Shown piece by piece: positions 24,831 to 34,015 of a stretch of 43,639 bases of DNA (positions within the stretch are counted from its first letter, which is position 1; each line of letters starts with the position of its first letter). The notes beneath the pieces are model-generated. The model had not been told where the DNA came from and did not search any database. It worked only from the letters and a program-made list of their open reading frames with translations. Both the position numbers and the translations under genes were made by a program. This DNA comes from Aureispira sp. (GTDB lineage: Bacteria > Bacteroidota > Bacteroidia > Chitinophagales > Saprospiraceae), in assembly GCA_024222455.1 (NCBI GenBank), contig JAAEPD010000199.1, positions 1 to 43,639 on the forward strand, given 5' to 3'.

Positions 24831-24873
24831 AAAAAAGAAGGTAAAAACTATTAAAGTTTTTACCTTCTTTTTT
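24831..24873. terminator. Bidirectional intrinsic terminator between convergent genes
   Basis: A 19-bp perfect stem (24831-24849 with 24855-24873) closes on a 5-nt loop, with A-runs on the left and T-runs on the right. It can therefore stop both the plus-strand TPR gene and the minus-strand caspase gene. Confidence 0.92.
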
Positions 24874-24887
24874 TGTCCCATCAGGGA

Positions 24888-27800
24888 TTATTTATACTTA
24901 TAGATCAAAAAATCGTTTAGTCTATTGACATGCCGAGCTGTTGGTATTTGCTTACCATTAGTGAGTTTGTGCACCATATAGGTCACATAAGTTTGCAGCT
25001 CCGAAATCTTGACATAACCATTCTCATCTAAATCTGCTTTTTTAGACAAGCCTTTCAAGATAGAATGTGTAAAAACTCCATTTCCCCATTCGTCTGATTC
25101 CAGAGCATATTCCATACCTCCCGCTGCTGAAATAATAGTAGCTCCAGTTCCTTTAGTTACATCCGAAAAAAGTGCCTGCATATAGGCAAAAGAGTTTCTC
25201 AAACCTGTCTTAGGTTTTATAATATAATTACCACTTTTAGCCCGAACTTTTACATCCTTATTTTGATCCGTAGAGGCATCTACTTTTTCTTTTTCTACCT
25301 CTGTTTTGTCCACCTCTCCAGAGTGACAAGCATCTATAAACATTAGGCGTTTACGTGCTGGCATATCTGCTATAGCTATTTCGAGATCATTGTAGGCTAA
25401 ACCACCATTAGCAGGGTTTTCAAAATCAACAGCATGCATAGCTAAATAATAATCTAGATTATCATCCAATAAACCATGACAAGAAAAATAAAGAATTACT
25501 TGATCGTCAACTTTTGTCCCCTTTAGTTCATCCAACAAGGCTTTTACATTCTCTACAGTAGCATTCTCATTCGTTATTATTTTAGTATGAACTTGATTAT
25601 ACTGCTTGCTATGTTTCTTGAGAGCGGCTGTTATATCATTCGCATCCTTGCTTGCAAAGGTCAAATCTCGTGCTGTATCTTGATAGTTAGAAACGCCTAC
25701 AGAATAGATATACAAATCTGGCAATTCCTCCTTTTCGGGTGTATACTCTACTGCTATTCGTTGTTTCAGGCTCTCTGCTCCCTTGTTATTAGTTGCCGAA
25801 AGTGTGATATAATTAACCCCTTTAGACAACTCAAATTTCACTTTTTGTTTAAGATTTTTGCCTTTTATAGCCAACCCATTTAATCCATAAACAGGTACAT
25901 CATTAACATAAACAGACAGGTTGTTGAGTTCCTCTTGAGTATCATTAATATTAACATTAAAAGAGAAGCTAGACTGATCAGCAACAAAGGGTATATCTTT
26001 TTGCAAGGTTAGTGTAGGTACATGAAAATCTGTACCTAACATATCCTCTGTGAATCCTAATTTTTTGAGGCGTTTATCATAAGCCTTCTTTAGCATTTTG
26101 ATCATACTAGAGCTTGAAAAGCCTAATGCACCCATTACTTTATCTGGTCGATTGAACTTGACATCAAATTGCTCAAACCCAAGCAACTTAGATCCTTTTT
26201 TGAAAGCAACCCATTTCATTGCTTTGGGCGTAGCAGTATAGTAGCCTTCCTCAGTGTATAAGATATAGTCATTCTGATCGATCATAATCATTTTTCCTAA
26301 CACTTCCCATGTCTCGGTGTTCCAAAACAGGATTTGGCCATCTTTGCTACCAGAAGCCATAATTGGTTTTTTGGGATGAAAACTAATGGAAGAAACTACA
26401 CTTTGGTGTCCTTTTAGGGTTTTAACCAACTTTTTGCTAGCTATGTCCCATATTTTGATGCTATGATCTCCCCAACCTGCCAATACTTGTGTAGATTCTG
26501 GGTTGAAGGTAAGTCCACTCATTAGGATCGGTGCACAAGCTATGTTTTTATAATACTTGCTATTCGTCCAGTCAAAACAATCCTCCATGATTACAGGTAT
26601 CTTGTGTTGTACCTTTCGGCTAGCAACATCTACAATGTAGATATGACTTACAGATTCTTGACGTGTTTTAAACTCCATTTCGGCAGCTACAGCTAATAAA
26701 TTTTCGGTACTGTTGGTTGCCAATTTTATGTGATCACCATATTCCCAAAACATAGATCCAAAATCTAAAGTAGCTGTTTTTGCACCTGTTTGACCATTAA
26801 AAAAATGAAGCTTATTCGTTTTTTCTACCTTTTCGTAATCCTTGATTGTACCAGCTTCCATTACAACAACTTCTGCGTTATGCTCTTCGCTATGTACGAA
26901 GGTAGTTAGATAGATACTCCTCTTTTTCTTAGGAAGGTCTATTTGCCCAGTATATTTACCAGTACTAACACTATTTTCTTCTACCGCATAAAGCTTCATT
27001 TCCTCATCTAGAGCAGTAGAATACATTTTATTAATATAGGCTGGACTTTCTCTATAACTTACTCGTTTGACCTTTTCGTCTTCTCTAAAAAATTGCTGCC
27101 CACTTGTATCTCTCTTTCTATGTCTGTACAATTGACTGTAGGAAAACTTTCTGACATCAACTACCCCACCACCATCAAAATCTTGATAATTGACAAAGCA
27201 CTGTTTTCGGTTTGGCGAAAAAGTCAAAGAGCTACTTAATTGATCATGCCCCAAACGACTAACGGCCAAATTCCCTACCTCTCTAAATTTCCAAATATTG
27301 AGTAGAGAGTTGCCTTTTTTGTCATGCGAAGATTTTGTTTCTCCAATCCATAAAGCACGACCTTTAGGACCAAAAGTGAGACTATTAACCATCTTACCTA
27401 AAGAACAAAACTCTCGAATCACACGACCTGTAGCTATATCAAACTGACGAATAGTAATCACATCCCCATCATCATCTTTTCTACCTCTATTGTTTCCCTC
27501 ATAGGCTACAAAAACACTCTTCCCGTCTGCACTACATGTTAGGGTTGATATATCCCCTAAATACTTGAGATTATCAGGGTTTGTATTTCCTTTCATGCTT
27601 TTGCCATCGGCTATTAACCTCCCTTTATTTTCACCAGGCTTACAAATATAGATTTTCTCATTATAATCATAAACTAGGTATCCTTGAGGAGTAAAACTGT
27701 AAGAAACGATCGTTCCACCATATTCTAAAGTAGTGGTATCCATAGCCACTACTTTTTGGCCAGAACTCATATTATATTTTTGCCAATGAATATTCCCTTC

Positions 27801-28595
27801 ACAAACACCTTTATTTGGAACAATCCAAAAATGCTTATTATCCTGATCAGGAATAATTAGGCCTAAGCCAGCTGTTTCGGGTATAATAAATCGCTTCAAG
27901 GCCTTACCTGTTTTAGCATCTGTCACAAATGCAGTATGTCCTTTCACATAGTCTTTTGGCTTACCTACTCCAAATTCTACGGTGGTAGAAAGCAGCTTAG
28001 ATTTATCTGCTGTCAAGTAGCCAGAGTATTTAAAGGAACTCCAATGCTCTGTTGTATATGTTTTGTACTGGTCGTTGGTTAGATCATAGTAAGGTATGCT
28101 CCAAGCTTTTTTACTCTTAAGGCTATAAACACGGATTTGCTTTTGTCTAGGGTTCATAAAATGAACTAAATTGTTCCCATCAGGAGTGATATAGCCTCCT
28201 GCTATATTTCGGTTAGTTCCATCTTTAATTACCTCATAAATAACCTTAGCATCTTTCACTCTAATAGTCACTACATGATCAGCCACATCCGAACGGACAA
28301 AACACATTAAATACTGATTATTTGACGAAAATTTAAGATCTGCAATATGGGCATCTTCATCTAGCACCGACCAATATTTAGACTTGAATGTCTGAAACTC
28401 AATACCTGTGGTCAAATCTCTAAGACGTATAACCAAATCATCACCACCTGTAGCTAAGGTCTTTCCATCTGAGCTCTGTGCAATGACTTTGATAGGTTTG
28501 TCATGCCCTTTCTGAAAAAGTAATTCTATATTATTTGTTTGTGCATGGAGCAAAAGTGTGCTTAGCGCAAAAAATAGCATTATTATAAATCTCAT
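24888..28595 (-). CDS. Exported WD40 / caspase-like (C14) protease with EF-hand-like loop
   Basis: The start is placed at ATG 28595 because it gives a signal peptide (MRFIIMLFFALSTLLLHAQ); the frame is open 40 codons further but that extension is basic and non-signal-like. Residues ~30-780 are WD40-like beta-propeller blades, weak at first and clear at the end (SGSKDGQILFWN). A linker of beta-sandwich type (about 850-950) precedes a caspase-like p20 domain at about 960-1200. The catalytic dyad is visible as His1040 in YFSCHGLL and Cys1090 in FIDACHSG. An EF-hand-like loop starting at Asp1188 (DLDENGYVKISE) may bind calcium. Bacterial caspase-WD40 fusions (orthocaspase relatives) are known, but the signal peptide places this one in the periplasm or outside. 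The target is unknown. Lineage and domain calls are firm, function is not. Confidence 0.92.
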   Translation of the reverse strand: MRFIIMLFFALSTLLLHAQTNNIELLFQKGHDKPIKVIAQSSDGKTLATGGDDLVIRLRDLTTGIEFQTFKSKYWSVLDEDAHIADLKFSSNNQYLMCFVRSDVADHVVTIRVKDAKVIYEVIKDGTNRNIAGGYITPDGNNLVHFMNPRQKQIRVYSLKSKKAWSIPYYDLTNDQYKTYTTEHWSSFKYSGYLTADKSKLLSTTVEFGVGKPKDYVKGHTAFVTDAKTGKALKRFIIPETAGLGLIIPDQDNKHFWIVPNKGVCEGNIHWQKYNMSSGQKVVAMDTTTLEYGGTIVSYSFTPQGYLVYDYNEKIYICKPGENKGRLIADGKSMKGNTNPDNLKYLGDISTLTCSADGKSVFVAYEGNNRGRKDDDGDVITIRQFDIATGRVIREFCSLGKMVNSLTFGPKGRALWIGETKSSHDKKGNSLLNIWKFREVGNLAVSRLGHDQLSSSLTFSPNRKQCFVNYQDFDGGGVVDVRKFSYSQLYRHRKRDTSGQQFFREDEKVKRVSYRESPAYINKMYSTALDEEMKLYAVEENSVSTGKYTGQIDLPKKKRSIYLTTFVHSEEHNAEVVVMEAGTIKDYEKVEKTNKLHFFNGQTGAKTATLDFGSMFWEYGDHIKLATNSTENLLAVAAEMEFKTRQESVSHIYIVDVASRKVQHKIPVIMEDCFDWTNSKYYKNIACAPILMSGLTFNPESTQVLAGWGDHSIKIWDIASKKLVKTLKGHQSVVSSISFHPKKPIMASGSKDGQILFWNTETWEVLGKMIMIDQNDYILYTEEGYYTATPKAMKWVAFKKGSKLLGFEQFDVKFNRPDKVMGALGFSSSSMIKMLKKAYDKRLKKLGFTEDMLGTDFHVPTLTLQKDIPFVADQSSFSFNVNINDTQEELNNLSVYVNDVPVYGLNGLAIKGKNLKQKVKFELSKGVNYITLSATNNKGAESLKQRIAVEYTPEKEELPDLYIYSVGVSNYQDTARDLTFASKDANDITAALKKHSKQYNQVHTKIITNENATVENVKALLDELKGTKVDDQVILYFSCHGLLDDNLDYYLAMHAVDFENPANGGLAYNDLEIAIADMPARKRLMFIDACHSGEVDKTEVEKEKVDASTDQNKDVKVRAKSGNYIIKPKTGLRNSFAYMQALFSDVTKGTGATIISAAGGMEYALESDEWGNGVFTHSILKGLSKKADLDENGYVKISELQTYVTYMVHKLTNGKQIPTARHVNRLNDFLIYKYK

Positions 28596-28793
28596 AAAAT
28601 TAGGAGTATTTGATATTTTTAATTTATAACTCAATTTACAATAATTTTTAATTAATCTACTCTTCTCTTTTACCTCTAACTGACCACAATCATCTCTAAA
28701 TCTAAATTCTCTCATACTTCTCTTACTTACGTTTAACTACATTAGTTTAAAGTATTCAGGTTTTCTAAATGCTATCTAACAAACTACTAGACA

Positions 28794-28809
28794 ATACCTA
28801 GTTAGGTAT
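28794..28809. promoter_or_regulatory. Palindrome between divergent genes, operator candidate
   Basis: ATACCTA-GT-TAGGTAT is a perfect 7-bp inverted repeat with a 2-nt centre. It lies in the region separating the minus-strand caspase gene from the plus-strand gene at 28848, 39 bp before the latter. Confidence 0.4.
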
Positions 28810-28847
28810 AGCTATATGTCCATCTTTCATAAAATACCATCCACTCT

Positions 28848-29342
28848 ATGACATTTTACAACAATTCTATCAAAACTGTTTTGTTTGTTATCATAAGTCT
28901 GTTGCTTACAGCTAGTGCTGTTCCAGTTAAACACACCACAGATAACAATACAACTACACATACAAGACTTCTAAAAAAGAAACGCCAAAAGAAGGCCAAA
29001 TTCAAAAAGAAAAAGAGGCAACATCAGCAAACAAATAAAAAAAGTGCCCTCATTGCTTTTGTATTAGGAGCAGTCAGTTTTGCATTTTTCTTTTTCACTA
29101 TGATGATTATTGCCTTTGGTACTACATTCCCATTAATCTTTCCAGTAATTTTCGGAGCTTTTTCGGGGCTTTTTGCACTAATATTGGGTATTGCTCATCT
29201 CAAAAAAATTAAAAATAATCCAGACTTATATGGTGGTTCTACCCTAGCATTTATGGCAATTGTGTTAGGCGCTATTGGCTTAATAGGCGCTATTGGCTTG
29301 GCTATATTTGGGGAGTTATCTCTTCTTCATGTTTTATTTTAG
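28848..29342 (+). CDS. Small Lys-rich membrane protein
   Basis: I do not recognise a specific family. An N-terminal signal or first helix (about 8-25) is followed by a very basic loop (about 40-64, rich in Lys, Arg and Gln, e.g. KKKRQKKAKFKKKKRQ). Two or three membrane helices lie at 65-90, 94-115 and 130-160, with Gly/Ala packing (e.g. GAIGLIGAIGLAIFG). The size and the basic patch followed by a helical hairpin recall DUF4190-like small membrane proteins. The basic region could contact nucleic acid, phospholipid or a surface polymer. It is followed by its own terminator. Function unknown. Confidence 0.78.
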   Translation: MTFYNNSIKTVLFVIISLLLTASAVPVKHTTDNNTTTHTRLLKKKRQKKAKFKKKKRQHQQTNKKSALIAFVLGAVSFAFFFFTMMIIAFGTTFPLIFPVIFGAFSGLFALILGIAHLKKIKNNPDLYGGSTLAFMAIVLGAIGLIGAIGLAIFGELSLLHVLF

Positions 29343-29420
29343 TCAATAAACTAGTTTTGATGAAGCGTTCAAATGTCTAAAGCTAAATATTACTGAATAC
29401 TAGATATCTTCTTATCTTTT

Positions 29421-29460
29421 AGGGATAAATGGTTCTAAAATAATTTATCTCTCTTTTTTT
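29421..29460 (+). terminator. Intrinsic terminator of the small membrane protein gene
   Basis: A 10-bp stem (29421-29430 with 29443-29452, one G-U pair) is followed by a run of seven T. It lies 78 nt past the stop codon. Confidence 0.6.
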
Positions 29461-29498
29461 ACACTAAGCTTTTTAATACAATTTAATATCAAACAAAA

Positions 29499-30083
29499 AT
29501 GAAAACACTACCCCTCTTACTTTTAGCTATCTCTTTAGGACTTTTTTCGTGTGGAAACCACTCCAATACGCCCCCACCAGAAACGGATAATACCACTACA
29601 GAACAAACTAAGGACAGCACAGCTCCCACCCCTCAACCAGCAGCTACAGAAATCACTTTTGTACAGTTTGAAGAACCTAATATGTTCACTGTTGAACACC
29701 CAGAAGCCTTCGCTAATAAAACAGAGAAAAAGCATGATAACGACGATCCTTATGCAGGTGCTCTAAGTTATTGGTTTGCTTCACCAGATGAGGATATTAC
29801 CTTTTTTATATTCCCATTGTATCCTAGCATGGAAAAAAGTTTTGAAGGAATAACACTTAATGAAGAAACGGAGTTTATCAAAAACAAAAAAGTTAGCACT
29901 AAAGACAAGGACCAAATAGAAGAAGTTCTTATTGAAGCTAAAGATGGTTCTTACACTCGGAAATATATCAAAAATGAATATAGCTATGTAGGGATGATTT
30001 ATAAAAATGCAGAAGTGGCCACTAAATACCAAGCAGCTTTTGATAAATTTAGAACCTCTGCGACTAACCTCACAGATGGATAA
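29499..30083 (+). CDS. Lipoprotein of unknown function
   Basis: The lipoprotein signal MKTLPLLLLAISLGLFSC places the acylated Cys at residue 18. A Pro/Thr/Asn/Asp-rich linker (20-50) precedes a folded domain of about 140 residues (50-190) containing TFVQFEEPNMFTVEHPEAF, ALSYWFASPDEDITFFIF and EAKDGSYTRKYIKNEYSY. The domain looks like a single alpha/beta sheet unit of the type found in small periplasmic lipoproteins. I cannot name it. There is a strong terminator directly behind it. Confidence 0.85.
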   Translation: MKTLPLLLLAISLGLFSCGNHSNTPPPETDNTTTEQTKDSTAPTPQPAATEITFVQFEEPNMFTVEHPEAFANKTEKKHDNDDPYAGALSYWFASPDEDITFFIFPLYPSMEKSFEGITLNEETEFIKNKKVSTKDKDQIEEVLIEAKDGSYTRKYIKNEYSYVGMIYKNAEVATKYQAAFDKFRTSATNLTDG

Positions 30084-30099
30084 AACTATTTTGAGAGTC

Positions 30100-30149
30100 T
30101 AGCTGTTAAAAGACCAATAAGAGCTGTGTCTTTTAACAGCTATTTTTTT
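30100..30149 (+). terminator. Intrinsic terminator of the lipoprotein gene
   Basis: A 15-bp perfect stem (30100-30114 with 30128-30142) with a 13-nt loop is followed by seven T (30143-30149). It covers the GTG at 30126 where the longest frame of the next gene would begin, so that start is unlikely. Confidence 0.9.
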
Positions 30150-30167
30150 GACAAACCCCTCAATATT

Positions 30168-30953
30168 ATGATTAATGGAAAAATAGTTTCTGCATCTATT
30201 CTAGATCTTCATCCAGAAACTGTAGAACGGTTTACAGACTTAGGTTTAGGCATCGAAATTTCTGCCTTTGCTCACCCCAAAAACTTATCAGAGGGTACTT
30301 TTCCTGAGCTTCTAGCTTCCTATAAAACAATGCTTAAAGATTTTAAGCACCCTATTTCTATGCATGGTGCTTTCTATGATCTAAAAATGGTGGCACGTGA
30401 TCCTTGGATAGTAGATGTTGCTCACCGTAGAATAATTCAAAGCTTAGAGATTGCTAGCGAATTAGGCATTTCTAAAGTAGTATTCCATGCTAACTATGTG
30501 CCAGTCCCAGACCGTAAATATCAACTTCTTTGGATGGGTGCTCAAATTCGCTTTTGGCAAAAAATTATACCCACTGCCGAAAAGTATGGTATACAAATGC
30601 TAATTGAAAACACAAGAGAGCCTCAAGCAGAATTTATCAATGAAATACTAAAGCATTTAGATTCTCCTTTTTGCAAAACCTGTTTAGACACAGGACATAC
30701 CAATTGTTTTACTAAGTCAGGCATTCCACCTAGGGATTGGGTCAAAGATTACGGTAACAATTTGGCTTACATTCATTTGCATAACAATCATGGTTTACGT
30801 GATGAGCATTTAGAATTTCCTAATGGCACGTTGGATTTAGAGGGATTCTTCCCTGCATTGGATGAACTGGATGAATATCCTTGGATTATACTTGAAGTAA
30901 AAACTAAAGATGCTTTCGAAAAATCATATGCTGCGATCCAAAATGTATTGTAA
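30168..30953 (+). CDS. TIM-barrel sugar phosphate isomerase/epimerase (AP-endonuclease-2/xylose-isomerase-like)
   Basis: The fold and metal ligands are visible: MHGAFYDL (His), MLIENTREP (Glu), CLDTGHTNCF (Asp and His), YIHLHNNHG (His) and WIILEVK (Glu). The family uses a divalent metal to isomerise or epimerise ketoses, or cleaves AP sites; the order and length (261 residues) favour the sugar-enzyme branch. The start ATG 30168 (MINGKIVSASIL) is chosen because the upstream GTG 30126 lies inside the preceding terminator stem. No signal peptide, so cytoplasmic. It has its own terminator behind it, so it appears to be a single-gene unit. Substrate unknown. Confidence 0.9.
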   Translation: MINGKIVSASILDLHPETVERFTDLGLGIEISAFAHPKNLSEGTFPELLASYKTMLKDFKHPISMHGAFYDLKMVARDPWIVDVAHRRIIQSLEIASELGISKVVFHANYVPVPDRKYQLLWMGAQIRFWQKIIPTAEKYGIQMLIENTREPQAEFINEILKHLDSPFCKTCLDTGHTNCFTKSGIPPRDWVKDYGNNLAYIHLHNNHGLRDEHLEFPNGTLDLEGFFPALDELDEYPWIILEVKTKDAFEKSYAAIQNVL

Positions 30954-30987
30954 ACATTAAGCTACTAGCTGTCAACACTTTAGATTT

Positions 30988-31034
30988 AAAGACTTTTGAG
31001 TGACTATAAATTAACACTCAAAAGTCTTTTTTTT
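30988..31034 (+). terminator. Intrinsic terminator of the isomerase gene
   Basis: A 15-bp perfect stem (30988-31002 with 31015-31029, 12-nt loop) is followed by a T-run up to 31034. Confidence 0.9.
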
Positions 31035-31218
31035 AGGTCACAAATACCTTCAATAGGGACTGGCATCTTTGGTTATTTTTTTATAATATTGCAGTTCCTA
31101 GATCAATCTACCTATCACTACGCCCCCTATAGGTAAGGCAATTTAAAGAAGTTTATGATTTTTTATATCCAAAAATAACAAATACGAACTATTCCCATAC
31201 AAACTAAACCATAAAACT

Positions 31219-33579
31219 ATGAAAACTACACTGTTAGTTTGGCTACTCATGGCCATGACCCAGCTATCTTTTGCACAAAAACAAACACAGATAATTAAAG
31301 GAAAAGTTATAGACAAAATCACAAAACAGCCTTTAGTTGGCGCTTTGATTTTTGTAGAAGAGACCAGTCCTATTATATCAACTACTTCTGATGGGGAAGG
31401 TTACTTTCAGCTCAATAATATTCCGGTAGGACGCCAAACAATTAAGGCTCAAAAGTCTGAATATACCACCTTTTATACAGACAACTTGTTGGTACGATCT
31501 GCTAAAGAGCCTTATTTAGAAATTGCCTTGCGTAAAGAAATAACAAGCACTGACAAAAATCAACTACCTAGCGACTTTAGAGAAAACCTTCCTCTTAATG
31601 ACCTTTCGATAGTTAGCACTCGTTCTTTTTCAGTAGAAGAGACACAACGCTATCCAGGTAGTATAAATGATCCAGGCCGTATGGCTATATCCTTTCCGGG
31701 CATGCAAATTTATCAAGATAGCGAAAATGAGTTATTCATTAGAGGAGCCTCTGGCACAGGAACTTTATTTAGAATAGAAGGATTAGACATTCCTACTGTT
31801 AGTCACTTTAATCAACCTTTAAAAACAGGAGGTGGCATTTCTTTATTAAATACCATGTTACTGTCCAATTTTGATATATCTACAAGCGCTTTTGCTGCCG
31901 AATATGGTAATGCTTTTTCGGGAGTCATGGACATTAACTTTCGTAAGGGGAATCTATACAATAGAGAATATCGTGCTCAAGTGGGACTGCTTGGTATCGA
32001 TTTTGCGGCTGAGGGTCCCTTTAAACAAGGAAAAAGCTCTTATTTGTTCAATTATCGCTATTCTACCTTAGGTATACTCAATGCTTTTGGGCTTTATGTA
32101 GTTCGTGATAATGTAGCCAACTCTTTTCAAGATTTATCCTTCAATCTAAATTTTGAATTACCTAATAACAAATCGACTATTACTGTCTTTGGATTAGGAG
32201 GTTGGGGTACCGAAAAATGGTTGGTCAAAGACTCTAGCGAATGGATCAATAGCCTAGACTATGAAGGTATAGATTACGAAACTATTGTGGCTACATCTGG
32301 AATTACCTTTACACACTTATTAGATGAACAATCTTACCTAAAGGTAGTTGGTGGTGCTAGCTTAAATCGTATCAAATATAATAGAGGTAACGCTTTAGCT
32401 AATATAGATAGAGTAGAGACTAATCAGTATCAAAACATCCGAGCTACATTACATGCTATGTATTCTCGAAAATTCAGTGATCATGTTTATCTAAAAACAG
32501 GTTTAATTGGCAATGGCTTATTTTATGATCTTTTGAATGAAAATTATAACGATGGGACTGCACAGCTTCAAACAGATTTAGAGGCTAAAGGTATGTCATT
32601 TTATATGCAAGCTTATGCTCAAGGGAGCTTCAGAATAGGAAGAAGGCTAACCATCAATGCTGGTGGCCATGCCTTGTACTTACCACTCAATAATACCTAT
32701 TCTCTAGAACCTAGATTTTCCTTAAGTTATAGAATAGCTAAGAAAACGCGTTTAAATATAGGATATGGTTTACATGGTCAGATTTTACCTATAGGTACTT
32801 ATCTTATTCAACAAAAAGGAACTGATGGCCAATGGATTCAACCCAACCTAGATTTAAAAATACCACAAGCTCATCATGCAGTGCTCTCCTTTCGCCAGCT
32901 GATAGGGCAAGATATTACACTACAAGCCGAGTTTTGGTATCAACACATGACTAAGGTTCCTGTTAGTGTAGATTCTAGTAATTCTTTTTGGTATTATAAT
33001 AGTCGCCAAAATTATGGCTCACAGGCTTTAGTATCCGAAGGCATAGGTCGAAACTATGGAGTAGATTTATTGTTTGAAAAAAGCTTTAGAAAAGGGTATT
33101 TAATTACTGTTTCGGGTTCACTTTTCCGATCTTTATACACAGGGTTGGATGGAGTAGAGCGTAGAACCAATATGGACAATATTTTCTCATCTAGTCTGAT
33201 GGGGGTAAAAGAGTTTTATTTCAAGAAAGGAGGAATTTTACAATTAGGTTTGAGAGGTTTGATGAATGGTGGAACTCGTTATACTCCTGCTGATATGGCT
33301 GCATCTACAGCTGCCAATCAACTCATATTAGATGAAACTCGCCCTTATGAAGCTGGACAACTAGATGAAAAACGTCCATTCTACTATCGCTTAGATGCAC
33401 GAATTGCATTCAGAAAAGATCATCGCAAGTTTTCTTATGTGATATCTTTGGATGCCCAAAATGTGACTAACAACACAACAAATGTATTCCAACAGTTATA
33501 TAATATACAGACTAAACAACCTGAGTTCCGTTATCATTCGGGGATATTGCCTGCAATTAGTTTTGAGATCAACTTCTAA
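31219..33579 (+). CDS. TonB-dependent receptor-like outer membrane protein
   Basis: A signal peptide (1-19, ending SFAQ) precedes a carboxypeptidase-regulatory-like domain (about 25-110, GKVIDKITKQPLVGALIF). A plug domain (about 135-250) contains IRGASGTGTLFRIEGLDIP, and a beta-barrel (about 255-786) ends in FEINF, with the terminal Phe expected for Bam recognition. At 786 residues it is a small member of the family. It would move a substrate, or a signal, across the outer membrane; the substrate cannot be read. No partner gene, such as a SusD-like lipoprotein, is adjacent. A bidirectional terminator follows. Confidence 0.9.
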   Translation: MKTTLLVWLLMAMTQLSFAQKQTQIIKGKVIDKITKQPLVGALIFVEETSPIISTTSDGEGYFQLNNIPVGRQTIKAQKSEYTTFYTDNLLVRSAKEPYLEIALRKEITSTDKNQLPSDFRENLPLNDLSIVSTRSFSVEETQRYPGSINDPGRMAISFPGMQIYQDSENELFIRGASGTGTLFRIEGLDIPTVSHFNQPLKTGGGISLLNTMLLSNFDISTSAFAAEYGNAFSGVMDINFRKGNLYNREYRAQVGLLGIDFAAEGPFKQGKSSYLFNYRYSTLGILNAFGLYVVRDNVANSFQDLSFNLNFELPNNKSTITVFGLGGWGTEKWLVKDSSEWINSLDYEGIDYETIVATSGITFTHLLDEQSYLKVVGGASLNRIKYNRGNALANIDRVETNQYQNIRATLHAMYSRKFSDHVYLKTGLIGNGLFYDLLNENYNDGTAQLQTDLEAKGMSFYMQAYAQGSFRIGRRLTINAGGHALYLPLNNTYSLEPRFSLSYRIAKKTRLNIGYGLHGQILPIGTYLIQQKGTDGQWIQPNLDLKIPQAHHAVLSFRQLIGQDITLQAEFWYQHMTKVPVSVDSSNSFWYYNSRQNYGSQALVSEGIGRNYGVDLLFEKSFRKGYLITVSGSLFRSLYTGLDGVERRTNMDNIFSSSLMGVKEFYFKKGGILQLGLRGLMNGGTRYTPADMAASTAANQLILDETRPYEAGQLDEKRPFYYRLDARIAFRKDHRKFSYVISLDAQNVTNNTTNVFQQLYNIQTKQPEFRYHSGILPAISFEINF

Positions 33580-33601
33580 GAACAAACACTATATATAAAA
33601 T

Positions 33602-33630
33602 AAAAAAGCCACCTTATTGGTGGCTTTTTT
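33602..33630. terminator. Bidirectional intrinsic terminator
   Basis: A 12-bp stem (33602-33613 with 33619-33630) with a 5-nt loop, six A on the left and six or more T on the right. It serves both the plus-strand receptor gene and the convergent DUF6884 gene. Confidence 0.9.
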
Positions 33631-33637
33631 ATTTTCT

Positions 33638-34015
33638 TTATTTAATCTCCATAGGCACCTCAAATCGGTTGATGTGTGGAGTTAAGTGTTTTCGGTAAGT
33701 AGCATTGGTCAAAAATACAAAACGATCTTTCTCTAAGTCAGCCTCTCCCCTCAGCTGATCTAAAACGACAGAAGCCCAAAGTTGCTGATAGGTCTCCGAC
33801 TGTGTATTCAAATTCAGATCATAGGGTTCTATTATAGTATCTAAATGCAACAAATGGTGCTTCCCTGATAATATAAATATCTTATCAGGCCCTATAGATC
33901 GAGCATATAGCATTAACTGCCGAAAAAGCACTCCTAAATACAAATCCTTAGCAGGCATAGCTTCTTTATGTTTGGGTGCTACACAAGTAACCAATACAAT
34001 AGTTTGTTGTTCCAT
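33638..34015 (-). CDS. DUF6884-like protein
   Basis: A 125-residue cytoplasmic protein with an N-terminal IVLVTCVAPKHKEA strand-loop, the AKDLYLGVLFRQLMLYA helix, the FILSGKHHLLHLD motif and EPYDLNL. This is the pattern of DUF6884, a small family found next to diverse genes and often with nucleic-acid-related neighbours. It starts 1 nt into the stop of the oxygenase gene (TAATG overlap), which implies translational coupling and a shared function. The reaction is unknown. Confidence 0.8.
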   Translation of the reverse strand: MEQQTIVLVTCVAPKHKEAMPAKDLYLGVLFRQLMLYARSIGPDKIFILSGKHHLLHLDTIIEPYDLNLNTQSETYQQLWASVVLDQLRGEADLEKDRFVFLTNATYRKHLTPHINRFEVPMEIK

